From Burkholderiales bacterium (lineage in GTDB: Bacteria > Pseudomonadota > Gammaproteobacteria > Burkholderiales > SG8-41): a DNA stretch of 64,000 nucleotides. Below are positions 41,078 through 51,284 of this stretch, piece by piece. Where the stretch lies: assembly GCA_019749945.1 (NCBI GenBank), contig JAIEPF010000011.1, positions 1 through 64,000 on the forward strand. Direction: 5' to 3'. The position numbers were made by a program, and so were the translations under genes. The number at the start of each line of letters is the position of its first letter. Position 1 is the stretch's first letter. The notes under the pieces are model-generated. The model saw only the letters and a program-made list of their open reading frames with translations, was not told the DNA's origin and did not search any database.

Positions 41078-41704
41078 ATGGCCCGCAACAAGACCAGCAA
41101 GGCGTGGATGCAGGAGCATGTCAACGATCCCTATGTGCGCCGCGCACAGGCGGAGGGCATGCGTTCGCGCGCGGCCTACAAGCTGCAGCAGCTCGCCGAA
41201 CGTGACAAGCTGCTGAAGCCGGGCATGACGGTCGTTGATCTCGGGGCTGCACCGGGTGGCTGGTCGCAGGTGGCGGGCCGCATTGCCGGAGAAACCGGGC
41301 TTGTGGTGGCGGTGGATCTGCTGGACATGACACCGGTCGCGGGCGTGACCTTCATCCGCGGCGATTTCGGCGACGACGCCGTGCTGGCGGAAGTCGAGCA
41401 GGCCATTGGCGGCGCCGGGGTTGACCTTGTGCTTTCCGATATGGCCCCCAATATCAGCGGTGTGGCGAGTGTCGACCAGGCGCGCAGCGTGGGTCTGGCC
41501 GAATTGGCGCTGGATTTTGCCGTCAACCACCTGAAACCGCAGGGGAATTTCCTGGTCAAAGTGTTCCAGGGATCGGGGTTTGAGGCGCTGGTGGCGGATA
41601 TCCGGCGCAAATTTGTCCAGGTCATGATCCGCAAGCCTGAGGCTTCACGCAGCCGCTCCAGCGAGGTCTATGTGGTGGCCAAGGGCCTCAAGGTCCGGGG
41701 CTGA
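41078..41704 (+). CDS. rlmE: 23S rRNA 2'-O-methyltransferase RlmE (FtsJ/RrmJ)
   Basis: 208 residues. The opening [43 protein letters not shown] contains the first catalytic lysine. The SAM site is [18 protein letters not shown], followed by [16 protein letters not shown] and [10 protein letters not shown] with the remaining tetrad residues. It methylates U2552 of 23S rRNA. It precedes ftsH, the conserved rlmE-ftsH order, and is divergent from yhbY. The ATG lies 14 bases after a heptamer array. Confidence 0.97.
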   Translation: MARNKTSKAWMQEHVNDPYVRRAQAEGMRSRAAYKLQQLAERDKLLKPGMTVVDLGAAPGGWSQVAGRIAGETGLVVAVDLLDMTPVAGVTFIRGDFGDDAVLAEVEQAIGGAGVDLVLSDMAPNISGVASVDQARSVGLAELALDFAVNHLKPQGNFLVKVFQGSGFEALVADIRRKFVQVMIRKPEASRSRSSEVYVVAKGLKVRG

Positions 41705-41818
41705 AGGTTCCGCAGCCGGTGTTGCTGCTGCGGGGCGGGAAAAAAGAGTCTAGAATTGAATCACTTAGGGTTATTTTAGTGTGCTGCGGTCACCGCGGCT
41801 GCGCAACGAGGAGCGATT

Positions 41819-43708
41819 TTGAACAATCTGATGAAAAACATGGCGATCTGGCTGGTGATCGCGCTGGTGTTGATGACGGTATTCAACCAATTCAATGCGC
41901 GGCAGACCACGCAGAAGGCCATGGAGTATTCCCAGTTCATCGATGAGGTGAAGCAGGGCCGGATCGCCAAGGTCACCATCGAAGGCCGCGTGGTGAAGGG
42001 CGTCAAATCCACCGGCGAGAAATTCACCACCTACGCGCCCTCCGACATCTGGATGGTCACCGATCTGCTGAAGAACGGCGTCATCGTCGAAGCCAAGCCC
42101 GAGGAAGAGCCCTCGCTGCTGATGAATATTTTCGTGTCATGGTTCCCGATGCTGCTCTTGATCGGCGTATGGGTGTTTTTCATGCGCCAGATGCAGGGCG
42201 GCGGCCGCGGCGGCGCGTTTTCCTTCGGCAAGAGCCGGGCGCGCATGCTCGATGAAAACAACAACACGGTGACCTTTGCCGACGTCGCCGGCTGCGAAGA
42301 GGCCAAGGAGGAGGTTTCCGAACTGGTCGAGTTCCTGCGCGACCCGTCGAAATTCCAGAAACTCGGCGGCCGCATTCCGCGCGGCGTGCTGATGGTGGGC
42401 AATCCGGGGACCGGCAAGACGCTGCTCGCGCGCGCCATCGCCGGTGAAGCCAAGGTGCCTTTTTTCTCGATCTCGGGTTCGGATTTCGTCGAGATGTTCG
42501 TCGGTGTGGGCGCAGCCCGCGTGCGCGACATGTTCGAGAACGCGAAAAAACATGCGCCGTGCATCGTGTTCATCGATGAGATCGACGCGGTCGGCCGCCA
42601 GCGCGGTGCCGGCCTCGGCGGCGGCAACGACGAACGCGAACAGACCCTGAACCAGCTGCTGGTGGAGATGGACGGTTTTGAGGCCAATGCAGGCGTCATC
42701 ATCATTGCCGCGACCAACCGCCCCGATGTGCTGGATCCGGCGCTGATGCGCCCGGGCCGTTTCGACCGCCAGGTCGTGGTGCCGCTGCCCGACATCCGCG
42801 GCCGCGAACAGATCCTGCTGGTGCACATGCGCAAGGTGCCGGTGGCGCCCGACGTCAAGGCCGACATCATCGGCCGCGGCACGCCGGGTTTCTCCGGCGC
42901 GGATCTGGCCAATCTGGTCAACGAGGCTGCGCTGTTTGCCGCGCGCGGCAACAAGCGCCTGGTCGACATGGAGGATTTCGAGCGCGCCAAGGACAAGATC
43001 ATCATGGGCGCCGAGCGCCGCTCGATGGTGATGCCGGAACACGAGCGCCGCAACACGGCCTACCACGAGGCCGGCCATACGCTGGTCGCGCGCCGTCTGT
43101 CGCGGACCGATCCGGTGCACAAGGTCACCATCATCCCGCGCGGCCGCGCGCTGGGCGTGACCATGCAGTTGCCGACGGAAGACCGTTACAGCATGGACAA
43201 GGAACAGATTCTGCAGAACATCGCAGTGCTGTTCGGCGGCCGCGTCGCCGAGGAAGTGTTCATGGGCCAGATGACCACCGGCGCCTCCAATGACTTCGAG
43301 CGTGCCACTGAAATGGCGCGCAACATGGTGATGCGCTGGGGCATGAGCGACAGCCTGGGACCGATGGTCTACGGCGAAAACGAGGGTGAAGTGTTCCTCG
43401 GCCGTTCGATCACCACGCACAAAAACGTGTCAGAGACGACCATGCAGCAGGTCGACGCCGAGATCCGCCGCATCATCGACCAGCAGTACGCGCTGGCGCG
43501 CAGGCTGATCGAGGAAGACCGCGAGAAGGTTGAAGCCATGGCCAAGGCGCTGCTCGAATGGGAAACCATCGACGCCGACCAGATCGAGGACATCATGCAG
43601 GGGCGCCCGCCACGCGCGCCCAAACCGGTGACTTCGCCGCCACCGAAGCCGCCGCGCGACAGCACCCCTGGTGCTGCGGCAACCAGCAAGCCGGCGGCAG
43701 AGGCTTAA
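41819..43708 (+). CDS. ftsH: membrane ATP-dependent zinc protease FtsH
   Basis: 629 residues from the TTG at 41819, selected because GAGGAG lies five to six bases upstream; an ATG four codons later is an alternative. Two membrane helices ([15 protein letters not shown] and [15 protein letters not shown]) flank a periplasmic loop. The AAA domain follows with Walker A GNPGTGKT, Walker [12 protein letters not shown] and the second region of homology. The zinc protease HEAGH and the catalytic acid region come last. It degrades LpxC, sigma-32 and misfolded membrane proteins in E. coli. The usual GPPGTGKT is GNPGTGKT here. Confidence 0.98.
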   Translation: MNNLMKNMAIWLVIALVLMTVFNQFNARQTTQKAMEYSQFIDEVKQGRIAKVTIEGRVVKGVKSTGEKFTTYAPSDIWMVTDLLKNGVIVEAKPEEEPSLLMNIFVSWFPMLLLIGVWVFFMRQMQGGGRGGAFSFGKSRARMLDENNNTVTFADVAGCEEAKEEVSELVEFLRDPSKFQKLGGRIPRGVLMVGNPGTGKTLLARAIAGEAKVPFFSISGSDFVEMFVGVGAARVRDMFENAKKHAPCIVFIDEIDAVGRQRGAGLGGGNDEREQTLNQLLVEMDGFEANAGVIIIAATNRPDVLDPALMRPGRFDRQVVVPLPDIRGREQILLVHMRKVPVAPDVKADIIGRGTPGFSGADLANLVNEAALFAARGNKRLVDMEDFERAKDKIIMGAERRSMVMPEHERRNTAYHEAGHTLVARRLSRTDPVHKVTIIPRGRALGVTMQLPTEDRYSMDKEQILQNIAVLFGGRVAEEVFMGQMTTGASNDFERATEMARNMVMRWGMSDSLGPMVYGENEGEVFLGRSITTHKNVSETTMQQVDAEIRRIIDQQYALARRLIEEDREKVEAMAKALLEWETIDADQIEDIMQGRPPRAPKPVTSPPPKPPRDSTPGAAATSKPAAEA

Positions 43709-43733
43709 GCGCGCCGCAGGCGCGCGGTGAAAA

Positions 43734-43812
43734 GTGAGCGGGTGAACGAGTGAACGTGTAAACCCCCAATCGTGGGATACCCGTTCACTCGTTCACTCGT
43801 TCACTCGTTCAC
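43734..43812. repeat. inverted octamer array (copy E)
   Basis: Left arm at 43734-43765: GTGAGCGG, GTGAACGA, GTGAACGT, GTAAACCC. Right arm at 43781-43812: four perfect inverted units (CCGTTCAC, then TCGTTCAC three times). The core is only about 15 bases and forms a short CCC/GGG hairpin. The last unit ends one base before the folP ATG. Confidence 0.88.
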
Positions 43813-43813
43813 G

Positions 43814-44641
43814 ATGTTCCTCAACTGCGGCAGATTCCGTCTGACACTGGATCGCCCGCTGATCATGGGCGTGATCAATGTCACCCCTGATTCCTTTTCC
43901 GACGGCGGCCTTTATCTGTCCACGGCCGCGGCGGTGGCGCATGCACGGCAGCTGATCGATGAGGGCGCCGATCTGTTGGATGTGGGCGGCGAATCGACGC
44001 GTCCTGGCGCTGCGCCGGTGACGCTGGATGAAGAACGGCGCCGCGTGTTGCCGGTACTCGAGGCGCTGGCGGATGCCGGCGTGCCGCTGTCGGTCGATAC
44101 CCAGAAACCGCAACTGATGCGTGAAGCGGTGGCGGCGGGCGTTGCGATGGTCAATGACGTCAACGGTTTCGAGGCGCAGGGCGCGCTGGCCGCCGTCGCC
44201 GGCAGCAATTGCGCGATCTGCATCATGCACAAGCAGGGTGATCCGCAGACCATGCAGCGGGCGCCGCAATACACCGAGGTCGCGGTCGAAGTTCGCGATT
44301 ATCTGCGCCAGCGCATCGCTGTGGCGGAACAGGCGGGCATTGTCCGCGAGCGCATCGTCGTTGATCCGGGTTTCGGCTTCGGCAAGGCCTTGGACCACAA
44401 CCTTGAACTGCTGCGGCGGCTGGATGCCATTGCGTCGCTGCAGGTGCCGGTGCTGGCGGGGCTGTCGCGCAAATCGATGATCGGCACACTCACCGGCCGG
44501 GATGCCGTTGACCGCCTGGCGGGCAGCCTTGCGGCGGCATTGCTGGCGGTGCAGCGGGGTGCTGCCATCGTGCGGGTGCATGATGTGGCGGCGACGCGTG
44601 ATGCGCTGGCGGTGTGGCAGGCTGTCAGTGCGGGTGATTAA
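43814..44641 (+). CDS. folP: dihydropteroate synthase FolP
   Basis: 275 residues from the ATG at 43814; earlier in-frame codons only translate the octamer array. Motifs: PLIMGVINVTPDSFSDGGLYLS, DLLDVGGESTRPGA, VNDVNGFEAQG, VDPGFGFGKALDHNLELL and VLAGLSRKSMIG. The enzyme joins p-aminobenzoate to the pterin and is the sulfonamide target. It lies between ftsH and glmM, a conserved order. Arrays flank it on both sides: no Shine-Dalgarno precedes the ATG, and its stop TAA lies in the first unit of the next array. Confidence 0.97.
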   Translation: MFLNCGRFRLTLDRPLIMGVINVTPDSFSDGGLYLSTAAAVAHARQLIDEGADLLDVGGESTRPGAAPVTLDEERRRVLPVLEALADAGVPLSVDTQKPQLMREAVAAGVAMVNDVNGFEAQGALAAVAGSNCAICIMHKQGDPQTMQRAPQYTEVAVEVRDYLRQRIAVAEQAGIVRERIVVDPGFGFGKALDHNLELLRRLDAIASLQVPVLAGLSRKSMIGTLTGRDAVDRLAGSLAAALLAVQRGAAIVRVHDVAATRDALAVWQAVSAGD

Positions 44642-44758
44642 GTGATTAGGTGACGATGTGATTCAGTGGTGGGGGGCGAGTAATGGTAAATGGTCTCAAA
44701 ACCACTGTAACATTCATGTCCAATAAGCGGCCTCTACATCACCTAATCACCTAGTCAC
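44634..44758. repeat. inverted octamer array, GTGATTAG type (copy F)
   Basis: Left arm at 44634-44665: GTGATTAA (containing the folP stop), GTGATTAG, GTGACGAT, GTGATTCA. Right arm, inverted, at 44735-44758: TACATCAC, CTAATCAC, CTAGTCAC. The core contains CAGTGGT/ACCACTG (44664-44707). The arm ends ten bases before the glmM ATG. The unit sequence differs from copies A, B, C and E but keeps the GTGA start. Confidence 0.82.
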
Positions 44759-44767
44759 TGATTTCCA

Positions 44768-46117
44768 ATGACCAGAAAATACTTCGGCACCGACGGCGTG
44801 CGCGGCACGGTGGGCGAGGCGCCGATCACCCCGGATTTCGTGATGCGCCTCGGTTATGCCGCGGGCAAGGTGCTGGCGCGCAAGGCCGGCAGCGAACGTC
44901 CGGCGGTGCTGATCGGCAAGGACACCCGGGTGTCCGGTTACATGCTCGAGTCCGCGCTGGAGGCCGGGTTGTCGGCGGCCGGGGTTGACGTATTGCTGGT
45001 GGGGCCGATGCCGACGCCGGGCGTGGCTTATCTGACGCGTGCCTTGCGTCTGTCCGCGGGCATTGTCATCAGTGCCTCGCACAATCCCCATCAGGACAAC
45101 GGCATCAAGTTTTTTTCCGCCGCCGGCACCAAGCTGGCCGATGCGACCGAGACGGCGATCGAGGCTGCGCTCGATAAACCGCTGCAGTGCGCATCATCCG
45201 CCCGGTTGGGCAAGGCGCGGCGCGTCGAGGATGCGGCGGGACGTTACATTGAATTCTGCAAAAGCACCTTTCCGGCGAATCTTGACCTGCGTGGTTTGCG
45301 CATCGCCGTGGATTGCGCGCACGGCGCCGCTTACCACATCGCACCGCACGTGTTCCACGAACTGGGCGCGGATGTGGTCACGGTCGGCGCGGCCCCGGAC
45401 GGTTTCAATATCAACAAGGGAGTCGGCGCGACCCATCCGGAATCCTTGCGGAGCGCCGTAAAACGGACAAAGGCCGATCTCGGCATCGCGCTCGACGGCG
45501 ACGGCGACCGGCTGATCATGGCGGATGCCGCTGGGCGCATTTATGACGGCGATGAACTGCTCTATGTGATCGCCGCGCATCACAAGCGCATGCGTACGCT
45601 GAAAGGCGGTGTCGTCGGCACGCAGATGACCAACCTGGCGATGGCGCAGGCGCTGGCGAAAATAAAGATTCCGTTTGCCCGCGCCAAAGTCGGCGATCGT
45701 TATGTGCTGGAAATGCTGGAGGCGCGCGGCTGGCAATTGGGCGGCGAGAATTCCGGCCATATCATTTGCCTCGATCAGCACACCACGGGCGACGCCATCG
45801 TTTCCGCGCTGCAGGTGCTGCAGGCTTTGCTCGGCGCAAAAACCACGCTGGCGAAGGCGGTGGATTTTGCGCTGTATCCGCAGGTGCTGGTCAATGTGCG
45901 GGTGACGAACGGCGCTGCGCGTGCTGCCTTGTCGACGCCGGCAGTGACCAAAGCCGTGGCGGCAGCGGAGCGTGCGCTGGATGGCGCGGGACGGGTGCTG
46001 TTGCGGGCTTCGGGTACCGAGCCGTTGATTCGCGTGATGGTCGAGGGGAAGGAAAAACCCCTGGTGATGCGCTACGCTGCTGCAATAGCCAGGGCGGTAG
46101 CGAACCGAACTGATTAA
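44768..46117 (+). CDS. glmM: phosphoglucosamine mutase GlmM
   Basis: 449 residues. The opening [20 protein letters not shown], the phosphoserine loop [16 protein letters not shown], the metal loop [13 protein letters not shown] and the substrate loop [18 protein letters not shown] are all present. [15 protein letters not shown] forms the phosphate-binding end. It converts glucosamine-6-phosphate to glucosamine-1-phosphate for peptidoglycan and LPS. It converges with pstB. The start follows the right arm of an octamer array. Confidence 0.98.
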   Translation: MTRKYFGTDGVRGTVGEAPITPDFVMRLGYAAGKVLARKAGSERPAVLIGKDTRVSGYMLESALEAGLSAAGVDVLLVGPMPTPGVAYLTRALRLSAGIVISASHNPHQDNGIKFFSAAGTKLADATETAIEAALDKPLQCASSARLGKARRVEDAAGRYIEFCKSTFPANLDLRGLRIAVDCAHGAAYHIAPHVFHELGADVVTVGAAPDGFNINKGVGATHPESLRSAVKRTKADLGIALDGDGDRLIMADAAGRIYDGDELLYVIAAHHKRMRTLKGGVVGTQMTNLAMAQALAKIKIPFARAKVGDRYVLEMLEARGWQLGGENSGHIICLDQHTTGDAIVSALQVLQALLGAKTTLAKAVDFALYPQVLVNVRVTNGAARAALSTPAVTKAVAAAERALDGAGRVLLRASGTEPLIRVMVEGKEKPLVMRYAAAIARAVANRTD

Positions 46118-46171
46118 CTGGCCGGGATCCGGTAACCGGGCGCCCTGGCGCTTTCGGCTATTTGCCTGGAT

Positions 46172-46951
46172 TTAACCAAAACGACCGGTAATATAGTCTT
46201 CGGTCTCTTTTTTCTTGGGTTTGATGAAAAGCTGGTCGGTTTTTCCGTACTCCATCATTTCTCCCAGATACATGTAGGCAGTGTGATCGGAAACCCGGGC
46301 AGCCTGCTGCATGTTATGGGTCACAATCGCCACTGTATATTCTGATTTGAGTTCGTGCACCAATTCCTCGATTTTGGCGGTCGAAATCGGATCCAGGGCT
46401 GACGTCGGTTCATCCAGCAGAATCACCGAAGGTTTTACGGCAACCGAACGCGCGATACACAGACGTTGTTGCTGGCCTCCCGACAATGCGAGACCGCTCT
46501 GATTGAGTTTATCCTTGGCTTCATTCCACAGGGCGGTCTTGGTCAGCGCCCATTCCACTCGCTCGTCCATTGCCCCCTTGGGGAGATTTTCATATAGCCG
46601 TACACCGAAAGCGATGTTGTCATAAATGGACATGGGAAACGGCGTGGGTTTTTGGAAAACCATGCCGATCCGGGCGCGCAGCAGATTCAGATCCTGCTTG
46701 GGATCCAGGATGTTCTGTCCGTAGAAATTGATTTCGCCATCCGCCCTTTGTCCGGGATACAGGCTGTACATCCGGTTCAGGGTCCGCAGCAGCGTGGATT
46801 TGCCGCAACCGGAAGGGCCAATAAACGCGGTGACTTTATGCTCGACGATATCGAGATTGATGTTCCTGAGACCCTGAAATTTCCCGTAAAAGAAGTTCAG
46901 GTTGCGGATCTGTATTGCACTTTTAGGGGTTTGTTCGGGGCTCTCGGTCAT
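46172..46951 (-). CDS. pstB: phosphate ABC transporter ATPase PstB
   Basis: 259 residues. Walker A GPSGCGKS at 45-52, the ABC signature [14 protein letters not shown], Walker [14 protein letters not shown] and a late switch histidine in [16 protein letters not shown]. It powers PstCA. It is the last of the four pst genes in the order pstS-C-A-B on the minus strand. No phoU, phoB or phoR gene follows it: glmM converges only 54 bp away, so phosphate signalling proteins must be elsewhere. Confidence 0.98.
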   Translation of the reverse strand: MTESPEQTPKSAIQIRNLNFFYGKFQGLRNINLDIVEHKVTAFIGPSGCGKSTLLRTLNRMYSLYPGQRADGEINFYGQNILDPKQDLNLLRARIGMVFQKPTPFPMSIYDNIAFGVRLYENLPKGAMDERVEWALTKTALWNEAKDKLNQSGLALSGGQQQRLCIARSVAVKPSVILLDEPTSALDPISTAKIEELVHELKSEYTVAIVTHNMQQAARVSDHTAYMYLGEMMEYGKTDQLFIKPKKKETEDYITGRFG

Positions 46952-47007
46952 AACGGGCTCTTCCGGTTGATTTCATTGACTGTTTTTGATCCTGAAATTC
47001 CGCACTC

Positions 47008-47856
47008 TTAGCCGGGGGTCTTGTCGCGGAAATACACGCGGGCCAGGATATTCAGCACCAGCACCGTCAGGGTGATCAGCAGTGCGCCGCCCCAGGCCAG
47101 GCGTACCCAGTTGTCGTAAGGGCTCAGGGCGAACTGGAAGATCACCACCGGCAGGTTGGACATCGGACCATTCATGTCCAGCGAGAAGAACTGGTTGTTC
47201 AGTGCGGTAAAAAGCAGCGGTGCGGTTTCGCCGCTGATTCGGGCAAGCGCCAGCAACACGCCGGTGACGACGCCGGCCTTGGCGGCGCGCAGCGTCACCA
47301 TGGTGGCCACTTTCCATCTTGGCGCACCCAGAGCAAACGCCGCCTCACGCAGGCTGCCAGGCACCAGCCGCAGCATGTTTTCGGTGGTCCTGAGCACCAC
47401 CGGAATGGCGATCAGCGACAGCGCAATCGTTCCCGCCCATCCTGAAAAATGTTTCACCTGGGCAACCAGGATGGCATAAACAAACAAACCCAGCACGATC
47501 GATGGGGCGCTGAGCATGATGTCGGTCATGAATCGGGTGACTTCCGCAGTTTTGCTGGTATCACCATATTCAGCCAGATAGATACCGGCCAGGATGCCGA
47601 CGGGCGTGCTGACCAGGGTTGCAAATCCGACCAGCATCAGGCTGCCGACGATGGCGTTGGCAAGACCGCCCCCTTCGGTGCCGGGTGCGGGGGTCGACTG
47701 GAAGAACATGTTGAGGTCGAGCGCCTTGAAACCGTTAATGAACAATACAGACAGGATCCAGAGCAGCACAAACAGTCCGAGGGTCATCGCCAGCATCGAC
47801 AGGGATATGCCGATCCGGTTGATCATGATGCGTTTGCGGTACAGGTTTTGATTCAT
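47008..47856 (-). CDS. pstA: phosphate ABC transporter permease PstA
   Basis: 282 residues with six predicted membrane helices. It starts MNQNLYRKRIMINRIGISLSMLAMTLGLFVLLWILSVLF. The permease signature lies in LPVVLRTTENMLRLVPGSLREAAFALGAPRWKVATMVTLRAA, the EAA loop that contacts PstB. PstA pairs with PstC to carry phosphate inward. It follows pstC by 28 bases and precedes pstB by about 56. Confidence 0.97.
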   Translation of the reverse strand: MNQNLYRKRIMINRIGISLSMLAMTLGLFVLLWILSVLFINGFKALDLNMFFQSTPAPGTEGGGLANAIVGSLMLVGFATLVSTPVGILAGIYLAEYGDTSKTAEVTRFMTDIMLSAPSIVLGLFVYAILVAQVKHFSGWAGTIALSLIAIPVVLRTTENMLRLVPGSLREAAFALGAPRWKVATMVTLRAAKAGVVTGVLLALARISGETAPLLFTALNNQFFSLDMNGPMSNLPVVIFQFALSPYDNWVRLAWGGALLITLTVLVLNILARVYFRDKTPG

Positions 47857-47884
47857 GGTCAGGCTTCGCTCGCAGTGGTCTGGT

Positions 47885-48946
47885 TCAGGTTTTCAGGCCC
47901 TTGGCCCGTTCGGTGCGGATGATCAGGATTTTCGCGAGCGCCAGCACGATGAAGGTGATCACGAACAGCAGCAGGCCGAGAGCAAACAGCGTTGAAAGAT
48001 GGAAATCCGCGGCTTCGCCGAACTCGTTTGCCAGTGTTGACGCTATGGATGAGCCTGGGGAAAACAGGGAGGCGCTGATGCGCTGGGAGTTGCCGATGAC
48101 AAAGGTAACCGCCATGGTTTCCCCGAGCGCACGCCCCAAACCCAGCATCACACCCCCGATGACGCCTTGCTGCGTGTACGGCAGCACAATGTAGCGGACC
48201 ACTTCCCAGGTTGTACAGCCCACGCCGTAGGCTGATTCACGCAGGATCGGCGGCACGATCTCGAATACGTCGCGCATCACCGCAGCGATGAACGGCAGAA
48301 TCATGAAGGCCAGTATCAGGCCCGCAGCAAGGATGCCGATGCCGTTCGTGGCCCCGCCAAATAGCGGTGCCAGCAGGGGCATCTGGCCGAGGGTGGACTG
48401 CAGCGCAGGTTGTCCGTATTCGGCAAACAGGGGGGCAAAAATGAACAGGCCGAACATGCCGTAGATGATCGAAGGCACTGCGGCCAGCAGTTCAATGGCG
48501 GTGCCGAGGGGGCGGCGCAGCCAGGTCGGACAGGTTTCGGTAAGGAAAAGGGCAATGCCGAAACTCAGCGGCATTGCGATCAGTATGGCGATGGTTGCGC
48601 TGGCGAGTGTGCCGAAAATCGCGATTGCCGCGCCAAATTCCTCATTGATGATGTCCCACTCGACGCGCCAGATGAATTCGATGCCGAACTTCTTGAACGT
48701 CGGCCATGCTGCGATGGCGAGCGATACGATGATGCCGATCAGCGAGACCAGCACAATCAATGAAAAACTCAGGGTGATCTTGTGGAATATGAAATCCTGA
48801 AAGCGCTGCCTTTTGACGGTTTGCAGGCGCCGCTGGTCGAGCATGCCGCTGCCGGCAGAAGATGTTTCCATGAATGCCCCGAGCTCTTTGGTGTCGTCCA
48901 GGCTTTGTTGGTCCAGAGTGCCGCTGCCTGCGGTTGACGTATTCAT
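47885..48946 (-). CDS. pstC: phosphate ABC transporter permease PstC
   Basis: 353 residues from the ATG at 48944-48946, which has GGAG eight bases upstream. The EAA loop is [39 protein letters not shown], and six membrane helices are predicted. Unusual: the cytoplasmic N-terminus contains an internal repeat. [16 protein letters not shown] is followed 25 residues later by [16 protein letters not shown]. The second copy also begins with ATG (48869-48871) and could be a second start. The rest is ordinary PstC. Confidence 0.95.
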   Translation of the reverse strand: MNTSTAGSGTLDQQSLDDTKELGAFMETSSAGSGMLDQRRLQTVKRQRFQDFIFHKITLSFSLIVLVSLIGIIVSLAIAAWPTFKKFGIEFIWRVEWDIINEEFGAAIAIFGTLASATIAILIAMPLSFGIALFLTETCPTWLRRPLGTAIELLAAVPSIIYGMFGLFIFAPLFAEYGQPALQSTLGQMPLLAPLFGGATNGIGILAAGLILAFMILPFIAAVMRDVFEIVPPILRESAYGVGCTTWEVVRYIVLPYTQQGVIGGVMLGLGRALGETMAVTFVIGNSQRISASLFSPGSSIASTLANEFGEAADFHLSTLFALGLLLFVITFIVLALAKILIIRTERAKGLKT

Positions 48947-49040
48947 GGATGCTCCGAAAATGAAACGCGAATCAGGGGTTTCATGCCCGCAAAAACAACC
49001 ATGGAGTGCCCCAGGGGGCACTCCATGCATAGTTTACAGA

Positions 49041-50066
49041 TTACTTGGCGATTTGCGTCCAGACTTTTTCGGCAATGGCCTTGGTCAGCACATCGGGCAG
49101 CGGAACATAGTCCAGTTCCAGTGCCATCTGTTTGCCGTTCTTGAACGACCAGTCGAAGAACTTGAGGGCTTCCTGCGACATGGCCTTGTCCGTCGGGTTT
49201 TTGTACATCAAGATGAAAGAGGCGCCGGTGATGGGCCAGGAATCGGCGCCTTTCAGGTTCACCAGTGAAATCCCCATGCCTGGCACGCTGAACCAGTCGG
49301 CGCCGGCAGCAGCGGCAGCGAAGGTCTTGTCATCCGGATCCACATACTTGCCGTCAAGGTTGCGCAATTGCAGATGCGGGATGTTGTTTTTCTTGGCGTA
49401 GGCATATTCGACATAACCAATCGCACCTTTGACGCGGCCCACGTTGCCCGCGACGCCTTCATTGCCTTTGCCGCCTACCGAGGTCGCCGCCGGCCACTTG
49501 ACCGCGGCGCCCTTGCCGACTTTGGTTTTCCATGCGCTGCTGACTTCGCTCAGGTAGTCGGTGAAGATGAAGGTGGTGCCGGAACCGTCCGCACGATGCA
49601 CCACAGTGATCGACTGGTCAGGCAGTTTCTTGCCCGGATTCAGCGCCGCGATCCTGGCGTCATTCCATTTCGAGATGGTGCCCATGAAAATATCGGCCAG
49701 TACTTCGCCGGTCACTTTCAGTTCACCGGGCTTGAAACCGTCCAGGTTAAACACCGGCACCACGCCACCCAGAATGGCCGGGAACTGCACCATGCCGTCC
49801 TTGTCGAGTTCAGCGCCGCTCACCGGAGCATCCGTACCGCCAAAGGTCACGGTCTTGGCGCGGATCTGGCGGATGCCGCCCGAGGATCCGATGGACTGGT
49901 AGTTGAGGCCGATGTTGGTGGATTTTTTGTAGGCTTCAGCCCACTTGGCATAAATCGGGTATGGGAAAGTCGCGCCGGCACCGGTGATGTCTGCGGCATG
50001 GGCCGCCGACACCATTGCCAGCGCTGAGGCCGCGGCAACTGTAAATTTCCTGATGATTGAGTTCAT
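49041..50066 (-). CDS. pstS: periplasmic phosphate-binding protein PstS
   Basis: 341 residues. A Sec signal peptide (MNSIIRKFTVAAASALAMVSAAHA) precedes ADITGAGATFPYPIYAKWAEAYKK. The phosphate-binding residues lie in NYQSIGSSGGIRQIRAKTVTFGGTDAPVS and VVHRADGSGTTFIFTDYLS. It delivers phosphate to PstCA. It is the first gene of pstSCAB, and a Pho-box-like element precedes it. Its upstream neighbour is the arsenic operon, which is notable because arsenate enters cells through phosphate transporters. Confidence 0.98.
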   Translation of the reverse strand: MNSIIRKFTVAAASALAMVSAAHAADITGAGATFPYPIYAKWAEAYKKSTNIGLNYQSIGSSGGIRQIRAKTVTFGGTDAPVSGAELDKDGMVQFPAILGGVVPVFNLDGFKPGELKVTGEVLADIFMGTISKWNDARIAALNPGKKLPDQSITVVHRADGSGTTFIFTDYLSEVSSAWKTKVGKGAAVKWPAATSVGGKGNEGVAGNVGRVKGAIGYVEYAYAKKNNIPHLQLRNLDGKYVDPDDKTFAAAAAGADWFSVPGMGISLVNLKGADSWPITGASFILMYKNPTDKAMSQEALKFFDWSFKNGKQMALELDYVPLPDVLTKAIAEKVWTQIAK

Positions 50067-50144
50067 GTGTTTTCTTCCTCGAAAATTAGAAATTGCAAGT
50101 GACGCCGTAAGGTTTACAGGTCGAATGGACTTTAGCGTTTAAAT

Positions 50145-50162
50145 ATTGCAGCAGGATGACAG
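50145..50162 (-). promoter_or_regulatory. Pho-box-like site upstream of pstS
   Basis: On the minus strand CTGTCAT, four bases, then CTGCAAT, against the PhoB consensus CTGTCAT-N4-CTGTCAT (7 of 7 and 5 of 7). A -10-like TAAAGT follows ten bases after. The site lies about 80 bp before the pstS ATG. Confidence 0.6.
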
Positions 50163-50182
50163 TGTCACAATTCAATTAATTA

Positions 50183-50202
50183 AATAAAATCAAGTATTTA
50201 TG
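50183..50202 (+). repeat. dispersed AT-rich motif between acr3 and pstS
   Basis: AATAAAATCAAGTATTTATG, three to four mismatches from the reference copy at 38781. It sits between the end of the arsenic operon and the pst promoter. Confidence 0.5.
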
Positions 50203-50231
50203 TAATTTCCGAGAAGCCGGTCGGTGCGTGC

Positions 50232-51245
50232 TCATGCTTTTCGAGGTTTCCAGGCATTGATCATGGCGACCAGAGTCAGCATGACCGGTACTTCCACCAG
50301 CACACCCACGACCGTGGCCAATGCTGCACCGGAATGCAGTCCGAACAGGGAAACCGCGACCGCGACCGCCAGTTCAAAAAAATTGGAGGTGCCGATCAGG
50401 CAGGCCGGGCCCGCAATGTCGTGCGGCAATTTCAGCCGTCTGGCCGCCCACCAGGCGAGGAAAAAAATTCCGTAGGTCTGCAGCACCAGTGGTATCGCAA
50501 TCAATCCGATGATGGCCGGCTGTTTGATGATGGTGCCGGCCTGAAAGCCAAACAGCAGCACCACGGTGCCGATCAGTCCTGCAGCCGACCAAGATTTGAG
50601 CCGGGCCACGAATGCGCTGACGGCTTTTTGCGAACGCCTGATCAGGATGTTGCGGGTAGCCATGCCGGCCAGCAGCGGCAGCACCACGTAGAGCAGCGTG
50701 GAGAGCAGCAGGGTAGGCCACGGCACGGTTACATCGGTCACGCCGAGCAACAAGCCGGCGATTGGAGCAAATGCCGCCACCATGATCAGGTCGTTGACCG
50801 AAACCTGCACCAGGGTGTAGCTGGCGTCTCCCTTTACCAGCTGGCTCCAAACAAAAACCATGGCGGTGCAGGGCGCCACACCCAGCAAAATCATGCCGGC
50901 GATGTATTCACTGGCCGATTGCGGATCGACCCAGGGTGCGAACAGGAATTCGAAAAAGAGTACCGCCAGTGCCGCCATGCTGAAGGGCTTGATCAGCCAG
51001 TTGATGATCAGGGTGAGCGCCAGACCCTGCGGTTTCCGGCGCAGCTGTTTGACTGCACTCCAGTCAATCTGGATCATCATCGGATAGATCATCAGCCAGA
51101 TGAGACCGGCAACAACCAGGTTGACGTGCGCATAATCCAGCGCCGCGATGATTTGGAAAAATCCGGGAACCATCAGGCCCAGGGCAACCCCGGCAGCCAT
51201 GCCCAGGCCGATCCATACCGTCAGATAGCGCTCGAAAAATCCCAC
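50232..51245 (-). CDS. acr3: arsenite efflux permease Acr3
   Basis: 337 residues from the GTG at 51243-51245 (AAAGGA upstream), with about ten membrane helices. The conserved cysteine region [20 protein letters not shown] and the later [28 protein letters not shown] identify the Acr3 family rather than ArsB. It exports arsenite driven by the proton gradient. It is the last gene of gap-arsJ-arsR-arsC-acr3, 39 bases after arsC. Confidence 0.95.
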   Translation of the reverse strand: MGFFERYLTVWIGLGMAAGVALGLMVPGFFQIIAALDYAHVNLVVAGLIWLMIYPMMIQIDWSAVKQLRRKPQGLALTLIINWLIKPFSMAALAVLFFEFLFAPWVDPQSASEYIAGMILLGVAPCTAMVFVWSQLVKGDASYTLVQVSVNDLIMVAAFAPIAGLLLGVTDVTVPWPTLLLSTLLYVVLPLLAGMATRNILIRRSQKAVSAFVARLKSWSAAGLIGTVVLLFGFQAGTIIKQPAIIGLIAIPLVLQTYGIFFLAWWAARRLKLPHDIAGPACLIGTSNFFELAVAVAVSLFGLHSGAALATVVGVLVEVPVMLTLVAMINAWKPRKA

Positions 51246-51284
51246 GCTGGTCCTTTTTGGAATCTTTTGCCCGATTGATGCCGT

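Noticed and set aside
41705..41760. Rho-independent terminator after rlmE
   Set aside because: A CCGCAGC/GCTGCGG stem exists, but no T-run follows on the plus strand, and rlmE-ftsH may share a transcript.
42137..43420. 427-codon frame opposite ftsH
   Set aside because: Shadow of the ftsH coding strand; no recognisable motif.
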